From: GCA-2686265 sp036010965
GTDB taxonomy: Bacteria > Planctomycetota > UBA1135 > GCA-002686595
Assembly: GCA_036010965.1 (NCBI GenBank)
Contig: DASCMO010000132.1
Coordinates: forward strand, 1-21,604
Reading direction: 5' to 3'
Length of the DNA stretch: 21,604 bases
Made by a program: the position numbers and the translations under genes. The notes under the pieces are model-generated. The model did no database searches, was not told the DNA's origin, and was given only the letters and a program-made list of their open reading frames with translations. Shown piece after piece: positions 15,136 to 21,604 of the stretch; position 1 is the stretch's first letter; each line of letters begins with the position of its first letter.

Positions 15136-18100
15136 ATGATCAACAACATCATTCGCTGGTCGGTGCAATCGCGTGCGGCGGTCTTTGGCCTGGCGCTACT
15201 CCTGCTGGTGGTGGGCGCGATTACGGCGCTGCGCTCGCCGATCGACGTCTTCCCCGATCTCTCCGCGCCGACGGTCACCATCATCGTCGAGGGCCATGGG
15301 ATGGCCCCCGAGGAGATGGAGACCCTGGTCACCTTCCCGATCGAGACGGCCGTGAACGGGGCCTTGAACGTACGCCGCGTGCGCTCGGCGACCGCCGTGG
15401 GGACCTCGGTCGTGTGGGTGGAGTTCGAGTGGGGCACCGACATCCAACGCGCGCGCCAGACGGTCACCGAGCGCCTGACGACCGTCGCCGGCTCCCTGCC
15501 GGCGCAGGTCGAGACGCCGGTGCTGGCGCCGATCTCCTCGATCATGGGCGAGATCCTGTTCCTGGCCCTGGTCTCCGACCGTCACGACCCGATGACCCTG
15601 CGCGCCACGGCACGCACGCTGGTGCGCCGGCGCCTGCTCTCGGTACCCGGGGTCTCGCAGGTCACGCCCATCGGCGGCGAGGAGAAGCAGTTCCAGGTCG
15701 TCCTCTCGCCCCTCAAGCTGAAGGCCTTCGGGCTCAGCCTGCGGGAGGTGGGCGAGGCCCTCGCGGAGACGAACGAGAACGTGTCCGCCGGATTCGTGAT
15801 CGACGCGGGGACGGAGTCCGTCCTGCGCGGGATCGGACGCATCGAGGACACCGACGACATCGCCCAGACCCTCGTCGCCCTGCGCGGCGGTCGAGCGATC
15901 ACCGTCGGCGACCTCGGCGTGGTCCAGATCGGCCCGGCCATCCGGCGTGGCGCCGCCGCCGCCTCGACGCGCGGTCCCGACGGGGAGCCGATCATCGAGC
16001 CCGGGGTGATCCTGGCCGTCCAGAAGCAGCCCCAGGCCAACACCCTCGAGCTCACCCGCGAGCTGGACCGGGTGCTGGAGGAAGTCGGGGCCTCCCTGCC
16101 CGAGGGCATGCACATCCACAGCGACCTCTTCCGCCAGGCGACGTTCATCGAGCACTCGGTCGCCAACACGACCTCGGCCCTGATCGAGGGCGGCCTGATG
16201 GTGCTGCTGGTGGTCGTGATGTTCCTCGCCAGCGCGCGCGCGAGCCTGATCACCCTGCTCGCCATCCCGATCTCGCTCTTGGCGACGATCTGCGTCCTGC
16301 GCGCCGGGGGCGCGACGATCAACACGATGACGCTCGGCGGCATGGCGATCGCCATCGGCGCCCTGGTGGACGACGCCATCATCGACGTCGAGAACGTGAT
16401 CCGCCGCCTGCGGCAGAACGCCTCCCGACCATCCGGCGAGCGAGCGAGTGCGATGCGGGTCGTCTTCGATGCCAGCGTGGAAGTGCGCACCTCGATCATC
16501 TTCGCGACCTTCATCATCCTGATCGTCTTCGCGCCCCTGTTCTTCCTGGACGGGGTCGAGGGCCGACTGCTGCGGCCCCTGGGCATCGCCTTCTGCGTCT
16601 CCCTGGCTGCCTCGCTGGTGACGGCCCTGACCCTGACGCCGGCCCTCTGCATCAGCCTGCTACCGACGAGCCGCACGGTCGCGCACGCGGGCGACACGCG
16701 CCTGGTGCGTCTCCTCAAGCGCGCCTACGCCCGCCCCCTGACCTGGGCCATGGCGCACCCCGCGGCTCTCGCCGTCCCCGCGGCGCTGCTGGGCCTGCTG
16801 GCGGTGGTCGGCGTCGGGCGCATGGGGCGTAACTTCCTGCCGGAGTTCAACGAGGGCGCCTTCGTCGTCGGCATCGTGACCGCGCCGGGCACCTCCCTGA
16901 CCGAGAGCGACGCCCTCGCGCAGCGGGTCGAGCAGGCCTTCATGCGCCACCCCGAGATTGCGGCCATCGGCCGGCGCACAGGGCGCGCCGAGGAGGATGA
17001 GCACGTGCTGGGGGTGGAGGCCAGCGAGTTCGAGCTGACGCTCGACATGCAGGCGCGCGAACGGCTCGGGCTCCCGCACCGCACGAAGGACGAGCTGCTC
17101 GACGCCCTGCGCAAGGACCTGGCCGCCATCGGGGGTTTCGCCGCCACCTTCGGCCAGCCCATCTCCCACCGCATCGACCACATGCTCTCGGGCACGCGCG
17201 CCAACGTCGCAATCAAGATCTTCGGTGACGACCTGCCCGTCCTGCGTGGCCTGGCCGCGCAGGTCGAGGAGTTGATGGGAGCGATCCCCGGCGTGGTGGA
17301 CCTCTCGACCGAGAGCCAGGCGGACATCCCCCAGGTGCGGGTGGAGTTCCGCCGCGACGATCTGGCGCGCCACGGCCTGCACGTCGCCGACGCGGCGCGC
17401 GCCCTCGACGCGGCCGCCAAGGGCGTGGCGGTGACGCGCGTCCTCGAGGGCGCCGCGGCCTATGACCTGACCGTGCGCCTGAGCGGGGCGACAGCTCCCT
17501 CCCCGCACGAGGTGGGCGAGATGCCAATCGACACGCCCGCGGGGGCAATGATCCCGATGCGCGCCGTGGCAGACATCACCACCGACCGCGGCCCGAACTT
17601 CATCATGCGCGAGGGGGTCCAGCGCCGGATCGTCGTGATGTGTAACGTGGCCGGCCGCGACATGGCCGGCGTCGTCGCCGACGCTCGAAGCGCGATCGAG
17701 GAGGCCGTCGATCTACCCCTCGGCTACCACGTCGAATACGGCGGCCAATTCGAGAGCGCCGTGGCGACGACGCGCCGCCTGGCCATGCTCGGTGCCCTGG
17801 CGGTGGTCGCGATTGGTTTCCTGCTGCGCACGACCCTCGGCTCGGTGCGCGACGCCCTGCTTGTGATGGTCAACCTGCCCCTGGCACTGATCGGCGGCGC
17901 GCTGGGAATTGCCCTCTCCGGAGGCGTGCTCTCGGTAGCCTCGATCATCGGCCTGATCTCGGTCTTCGGCATCGCGGCCCGCAACGGGATCATGCTCGTC
18001 TCCCACGTGCGCCACCTGCACGAACGCGAGGGCGTCGCCGACTTCGCGGAAGCGGTGCGGCGCGGGGCGCAGGAGCGGTTGGCTCCGATCCTGATGACCG

Positions 18101-18324
18101 CCCTCGCCTCGGGGCTGGCCCTCATCCCGATCGCCTTGCGCGGGAACGAGCCGGGAACGGAGATCCTCACGCCGATGGCGATCGTGATCCTCTGCGGCCT
18201 GCTCTCCTCCACGACCTTGAACATGTTGATCGTCCCCGGGCTCCTCTTGCGCTTCGCCCGTCCGCGCGCCGAACAGGCCGCGCTCGACCTCTCCGCCGAC
18301 GCCGCGTCGGAGGCGATCTCGTGA
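15136..18324 (+). CDS. czcA: CzcA/CusA-family heavy-metal efflux RND transporter
   Basis: 1062 aa from the ATG at 15136 (MINNIIRWSVQSRAAV), the usual family start; the in-frame ATG at 15088 would overlap the adaptor gene by 29 bp. This is the inner membrane proton/metal antiporter. TM1 (about 14-32) precedes a porter domain with SPIDVFPDLSAPTV and ETLVTFPIE. Then come a TM cluster and the TM4 motif AIGALVDDAIIDVENV (D412, D413, E419) for proton relay, FAPLFFLDGVEGRLLRPLG, the second porter domain (GTRANVAIKIFGDDLPVLR), and the final TM cluster with FGIAARNGIMLVSH. Length and order fit HME-RND pumps. The TM4 DD motif differs from what I recall for CzcA (DG) and CusA, so the metal is not assigned. 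It starts 19 bp after the adaptor stop. Confidence 0.92.
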   Translation: MINNIIRWSVQSRAAVFGLALLLLVVGAITALRSPIDVFPDLSAPTVTIIVEGHGMAPEEMETLVTFPIETAVNGALNVRRVRSATAVGTSVVWVEFEWGTDIQRARQTVTERLTTVAGSLPAQVETPVLAPISSIMGEILFLALVSDRHDPMTLRATARTLVRRRLLSVPGVSQVTPIGGEEKQFQVVLSPLKLKAFGLSLREVGEALAETNENVSAGFVIDAGTESVLRGIGRIEDTDDIAQTLVALRGGRAITVGDLGVVQIGPAIRRGAAAASTRGPDGEPIIEPGVILAVQKQPQANTLELTRELDRVLEEVGASLPEGMHIHSDLFRQATFIEHSVANTTSALIEGGLMVLLVVVMFLASARASLITLLAIPISLLATICVLRAGGATINTMTLGGMAIAIGALVDDAIIDVENVIRRLRQNASRPSGERASAMRVVFDASVEVRTSIIFATFIILIVFAPLFFLDGVEGRLLRPLGIAFCVSLAASLVTALTLTPALCISLLPTSRTVAHAGDTRLVRLLKRAYARPLTWAMAHPAALAVPAALLGLLAVVGVGRMGRNFLPEFNEGAFVVGIVTAPGTSLTESDALAQRVEQAFMRHPEIAAIGRRTGRAEEDEHVLGVEASEFELTLDMQARERLGLPHRTKDELLDALRKDLAAIGGFAATFGQPISHRIDHMLSGTRANVAIKIFGDDLPVLRGLAAQVEELMGAIPGVVDLSTESQADIPQVRVEFRRDDLARHGLHVADAARALDAAAKGVAVTRVLEGAAAYDLTVRLSGATAPSPHEVGEMPIDTPAGAMIPMRAVADITTDRGPNFIMREGVQRRIVVMCNVAGRDMAGVVADARSAIEEAVDLPLGYHVEYGGQFESAVATTRRLAMLGALAVVAIGFLLRTTLGSVRDALLVMVNLPLALIGGALGIALSGGVLSVASIIGLISVFGIAARNGIMLVSHVRHLHEREGVADFAEAVRRGAQERLAPILMTALASGLALIPIALRGNEPGTEILTPMAIVILCGLLSSTTLNMLIVPGLLLRFARPRAEQAALDLSADAASEAIS

Positions 18325-19700
18325 TGCGCCTCGACCTGCGCTCGACCGCGACCATCGGCGCCACCTGCGCCCTGCTCTCCGCATGCGTCGAGGTCCGCCC
18401 TGAGCCCGACTTCGAGCGGGCGCGCGGACTGGTGGAGGAGAGCACGGGCTCGCGCCCGGCCTTTGACCCCGACGCACCCGGCATCGACGAGGAGGGTCTC
18501 GCAGCGATCCTGGCCGACGGCCTCTCCCTGGCCGAGGCCGAGCACCTCGCCCTCGCGAACCAACGTGAGTTGCGGGCGGCCTTCTGGGAGATCGGCGTGG
18601 CCCACGCCGACTGGGTGCAGTCGCGCCTGCCCAACAACCCAGCGCTCTCCCTGCGACTTCCACTCGACGGCTCGAGCGAGCTCCTGGAGGGCATCCTGGC
18701 CCTGGAGCTGCTCGACTTCTGGCGCATACCGGCGGCGTCGAAGAGCGCGCGCGGCGAGCTGGACGCGACGGTCCTGCGCGTCGCGCGCCTGGCGGGCGAG
18801 AAGCTCTCAGAGACACGCGCGGCCTACGCGGCAGCCGTGGCCACCGAGGCGCTCGCGGCGGTCGCCGAAGAGCACGTCGCCCTCGCCGAGCGACTGGCCA
18901 CGGCCGTCGCGGACCTGCGCCGCGCGGGGTCTGCAGACGCCCTCGACGAGAACCTGGCGCGCGGTCCCCTGCTGACCGCCCAGCTCGACCTGAGCGCGGC
19001 GCGCCTGACGGCAGCGGACGCCCGGCGCGAGCTGGCGCGCGGGCTCTCGATCGCACGCTCCGTCGAGGACCTGGCCCTATCGGACGCCTTGGGAGAGCCG
19101 AGCGAGTTCACTCTGGACACCGACGCCGCGCTGGCTCTGGCCGAAGAGCGCCGGCTCGACTTGCGCGCCCTCGCCAAGGCCATCGAGGCCGCCGGGGCAC
19201 GCGTCGAACTGGAGCGCGCCGGCACCCTCGGCACCCTCTCCGCCGGTCCCGCCATGGAGCGCCGCTCTGGCAGACGCGGCGGCTACGAGGTAGGAGGAGA
19301 ACTGGGCGCGAGCGTGCCCCTGTTCGATCGGAACCAGGCTGGAATCGCACGCTCCGTCTTCGAGCTCGAGCGCCTGCGCGAGGTGTACGAGGACGCGCGC
19401 GTCGAGGTCGCCCAACAGGTGCGCGGCGCCCTCGACCGGGCGCGCACGGCGGCGGGCGACGCCCTGTTCGCCGCCGCGCAGCTGCTGCCCGAGGCCGAGC
19501 ACGGCCTGGCCCTCGCGCGCGCCTCCCACGCCGCGGGTCAATCCTCACTCTTCGTCGTACTCGACGCGCAGGAGCGCCTGCTCGCGGCGCGCCGCAGGCA
19601 GGTCGCGGCCCAACGCGAAGCCGCCGCCTCCGCCGCAGCTCTTGAGCGCGCCCTGGGCTGTCGCGCGCCGCGGGTCATGCCACAGCCCGACGCCGACTGA
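18324..19700 (+). CDS. czcC: TolC-family outer membrane efflux lipoprotein (CzcC/CusC-like)
   Basis: 458 aa from the ATG at 18324, which overlaps the pump stop (TGATG); a GTG one codon earlier is also possible. The signal peptide ends in a lipobox LLSAC (C21), as in CusC-type channels. Two long alpha-helical repeats rich in Ala, Leu, Glu and Arg (about 60-240 and 265-450) match the duplicated OEP architecture. Recognisable pieces are LSLAEAEHLALANQRELRAAFWEIGVA in the first half, and LGASVPLFDRNQAGIARSVFELE followed by AHAAGQSSLFVVLDAQERLLAARRRQ in the second, given here as fragments. It forms the outer membrane exit duct of the pump. It is last in the operon. Confidence 0.87.
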   Translation: MRLDLRSTATIGATCALLSACVEVRPEPDFERARGLVEESTGSRPAFDPDAPGIDEEGLAAILADGLSLAEAEHLALANQRELRAAFWEIGVAHADWVQSRLPNNPALSLRLPLDGSSELLEGILALELLDFWRIPAASKSARGELDATVLRVARLAGEKLSETRAAYAAAVATEALAAVAEEHVALAERLATAVADLRRAGSADALDENLARGPLLTAQLDLSAARLTAADARRELARGLSIARSVEDLALSDALGEPSEFTLDTDAALALAEERRLDLRALAKAIEAAGARVELERAGTLGTLSAGPAMERRSGRRGGYEVGGELGASVPLFDRNQAGIARSVFELERLREVYEDARVEVAQQVRGALDRARTAAGDALFAAAQLLPEAEHGLALARASHAAGQSSLFVVLDAQERLLAARRRQVAAQREAAASAAALERALGCRAPRVMPQPDAD

Positions 19701-19766
19701 GCTCATCGAGGCATCCGGGAGAGCGTGGGAGAGTTGTCGCGCCCTCCTGGCTCATGCGGAGAGTAT

Positions 19767-19791
19767 CCTCTGAGGACAAGAGCCCCAGAGG
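19767..19791 (+). terminator. Possible hairpin after the efflux operon
   Basis: CCTCTG (19767-19772) pairs perfectly with CAGAGG (19786-19791) around a 13-nt loop, 67 nt after the czcC stop and 54 nt before the kinase start. No T tract follows, so an operator or leader structure for the kinase gene is equally possible. The surrounding 144-bp gap holds no other element I can support. Confidence 0.3.
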
Positions 19792-19844
19792 GTCGTTACG
19801 TCCCCAACCCCCATCTCTCTCACCCCTCAGTTGCATAGGTCGTG

Positions 19845-21473
19845 ATGGAGAAGAAGTCGATGGAACAACAGAGCAAAGCAGAGGGCCCGCCCACCGTCTG
19901 CTCAGGAGAGAGAATCAGCTGCGAGACCCTGACCGGTCGCTTGCAGGCAATCTCCGAATTCACGACCGATTGCTGCTGGATGCGTCGGGAATATCCCGAT
20001 GGGCGTTCCCATCGCGAGTGGATCACCGGATCGCCGGAGCGGCTGACGGGTTATAGCACCGAAGAGTTCTCCCAGATCGGCCTGGAGAAGCTGGTGCATC
20101 CCGACGACCTACCGTTTGCCCTGACTCGCGTGAAGGGTCCCGAGGGGATCTCCGAACACGAGTTTCGCATCATCACCAAGGCTGGTGAGATCAGGTGGCT
20201 CGAGGAGCGCATGCGATCTCACCAGCACGAGGACGGTGTCCTGGTCGTGTTCGGGTCAACCCACGACATCACGGTACAGAAGACGGCGGAGGGTGCGTTC
20301 CAGGAGAGTCGGAAGCAGCAGAGCCAATCACAGAAGATGGAGGCTCTGGGCATGCTGGCGGGAGGCGTGGCCCACGATTTCAACAACCTCCTCACCGTGA
20401 TCATGGGCTACGGAGAACTCGCGCTGGGCGATGAAGAGCTCACGCCCAACCTGGCGCGCTACGTGAAGGAGATAGACCTGGCCGCTGAACGCGCGGCGGG
20501 ACTGACCAACCAGCTGTTGGCCTTCAGCCGCCGACATCCGATGGTCGGCCAGGTGATGAGCCTCAATGACCTGATCTCCGAGACCATGAAGATGCTCCAG
20601 CGCCTGGTCCCGTCCAGCATCGATCTGGTGACGGACCTGGCGCCGACTGTGCCCGAGGTGAAGCTGGACGTGGGGCAGTTCGAGCATGTGATCGTGAATC
20701 TGGTGGTGAATGCTCGAGACGCGCTCAATGCGTCGGGGTGCATCGAGATCACCACGAAACGTGTACGGGTGACCAAAGAGCACGATTCCGAGTACGTGGA
20801 GGACCCCGAGGGAAAACACGTCCTCTTCCAGGTGACCGACGACGGCTGCGGCATCGCGCCATTGGACATGCAGCGGATCTTCGAACCCTTCTACACCACC
20901 AAAGCCGCTGGCCAGGGAACGGGACTCGGATTGGCGGCGGTGTACGGGACGGTGGCTCAGAGCGGTGGTTGGGTTCACGTCGAGAGCAAGGTGAGAGAGG
21001 GAACGACCTTCTCGATCTTCCTCCCGGCGGTCTTCGCGCAACCGAAGCTCAGCAAAACTCTCCCTGATGAGCCGGGCCAAATTCATATTACGGGCAACGA
21101 GACGGTGCTGCTGGTGGAGGACGAGCACCGAGTTCGGCTCCTCCTGAGCAAGACCTTGTCCCAACTCGGATACCGGGTCATGGACACCGGGCGGCCCGCG
21201 GACGCCCTGGACATGAGCGGAGAGTTCGAGGGGACTATCCACTTGTTGCTCACCGACATGGTCATGCCCGAGATGGGCGGCCGGGAACTGGCCGAGCAGA
21301 TCCGGAAGAGCCGGCCGGAGATCCAGGTCCTCTTCATGTCCGGTTATCCGGCGAACGAGCAAGGAGACGCCGAACCTCTCAACGAGGACAACTTCGTCGC
21401 CAAGCCCATGACGCCGAAGGAGCTGGGCCGCAGGGTCCGCAGGATTCTCGACCTCCGCCCTGCTGGAGGATAG
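19845..21473 (+). CDS. Hybrid sensor histidine kinase (PAS-HisKA-HATPase-receiver)
   Basis: 542 aa from the ATG at 19845. A GTG at 19842 is an alternative, and the ATG at 19860 has the better ribosome site (GGAGAAG, 7 nt upstream). Domains, numbered from 19845: a PAS_3-type sensor (about 35-148: WITGSPERLTGYSTEEF, LVHPDDLPF, GSTHDIT); the HisKA H-box MLAGGVAHDFNNLLTVIMGY with phospho-acceptor H177; the ATPase N-box VIVNLVVNARDAL, G1 DDGCGI, F-box FEPFYTTK and G2 GTGLGL; then a C-terminal receiver (about 420-535) with acidic VEDE, phospho-acceptor D471 in LTDMVMPEMGG and K520. There is no membrane segment or signal peptide, so it should sense a cytoplasmic cue. No response regulator with an output domain is adjacent, so its partner is unknown. 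Base composition is visibly lower in GC than upstream genes. Confidence 0.92.
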   Translation: MEKKSMEQQSKAEGPPTVCSGERISCETLTGRLQAISEFTTDCCWMRREYPDGRSHREWITGSPERLTGYSTEEFSQIGLEKLVHPDDLPFALTRVKGPEGISEHEFRIITKAGEIRWLEERMRSHQHEDGVLVVFGSTHDITVQKTAEGAFQESRKQQSQSQKMEALGMLAGGVAHDFNNLLTVIMGYGELALGDEELTPNLARYVKEIDLAAERAAGLTNQLLAFSRRHPMVGQVMSLNDLISETMKMLQRLVPSSIDLVTDLAPTVPEVKLDVGQFEHVIVNLVVNARDALNASGCIEITTKRVRVTKEHDSEYVEDPEGKHVLFQVTDDGCGIAPLDMQRIFEPFYTTKAAGQGTGLGLAAVYGTVAQSGGWVHVESKVREGTTFSIFLPAVFAQPKLSKTLPDEPGQIHITGNETVLLVEDEHRVRLLLSKTLSQLGYRVMDTGRPADALDMSGEFEGTIHLLLTDMVMPEMGGRELAEQIRKSRPEIQVLFMSGYPANEQGDAEPLNEDNFVAKPMTPKELGRRVRRILDLRPAGG

Positions 21474-21604
21474 GTACTCCAAAGGGCCTCTCCATCCCCC
21501 CTCCTACACTCGACCCCAACCGATCGGTCCCGCCGCGCGCAAGGCGCGGGCGGTGCTCCTCCCGCGCGGGGCAGGTCTCCAACACCGTCGCAGGCCGGGC
21601 CGGG
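21474..21604. other. Non-coding stretch at the right window edge
   Basis: 131 bp with no supported gene. A short GC hairpin, CCGCGC (21533-21538) with GCGCGG (21544-21549), lies 60 nt after the kinase stop and has no T tract. It could be a weak terminator or chance at this GC content. Confidence 0.35.

Noticed and set aside
19734..19769. Promoter TTGTCG / TATCCT before the kinase gene
   Set aside because: The 24-nt spacer is too long for a sigma-70-type promoter.

Overview
The window is very GC-rich, gene-dense bacterial chromosome, roughly 70 % GC for most of its length, with no rRNA, tRNA, CRISPR array or insertion sequence that I can recognise. The lipoproteins, the tripartite envelope pump and the cytoplasmic formate dehydrogenase point to a diderm bacterium. 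The gene mix (FkbH-like HAD protein, sulfatase-fold lipoprotein, selenocysteine formate dehydrogenase, orphan hybrid kinase) would fit Planctomycetota, Myxococcota or a related phylum. I cannot decide between them from this sequence alone.

Layout. (1) 37-2644, plus strand: an FkbH-like HAD/GNAT protein with a cysteine-rich N-terminus, overlapping a NodB-type polysaccharide deacetylase. (2) 2671-3300, minus strand: an NAD(P)H:quinone oxidoreductase of the flavodoxin fold. (3) 3531-7864, plus strand: a two-gene NAD-linked formate dehydrogenase operon. It has a fused NuoE/NuoF-type diaphorase subunit and a molybdopterin catalytic subunit. The catalytic gene carries an in-frame TGA at 6236-6238 that would be read as selenocysteine (U360), followed by a SECIS-like hairpin with a GGTCT loop. 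Simple gene callers will split it into two ORFs; the coding region is 5159-7864. (4) 12508 down to 7914, minus strand: a NeuD/PglD-like acyltransferase, an acyl-CoA synthetase and a sulfatase-fold lipoprotein whose usual formylglycine position is threonine. (5) 12750-19700, plus strand: a heavy-metal efflux operon made of a small secreted Cys-rich protein, a His-rich CzcB/CusB adaptor lipoprotein, a CzcA/CusA RND pump and a TolC-family outer membrane lipoprotein. (6) 19845-21473, plus strand: an orphan PAS-histidine kinase-receiver hybrid with visibly lower GC than its neighbours.

How they work together. Region 3 should oxidise formate at Sec-Mo/W-bis-PGD and pass electrons through Fe-S clusters to FMN and NAD+. 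It needs selenocysteine insertion machinery (selA/B/C/D) and molybdopterin synthesis encoded elsewhere. Region 5 should capture metal ions in the periplasm and export them across both membranes. Regions 1 and 4 look like modification of surface glycans or small molecules (acyl activation, acyl transfer, deacetylation, sulfo- or phospho-group chemistry), but the substrates cannot be read from the sequence.

The strongest non-routine signal is the selenocysteine-encoding TGA with its SECIS element. Other points of interest are the loss of the N-terminal His-Cys [4Fe-4S] motif in the same protein, the Thr-for-Cys sulfatase-like enzyme behind a 10-bp G tract, and the Cys cluster in the FkbH-like protein.
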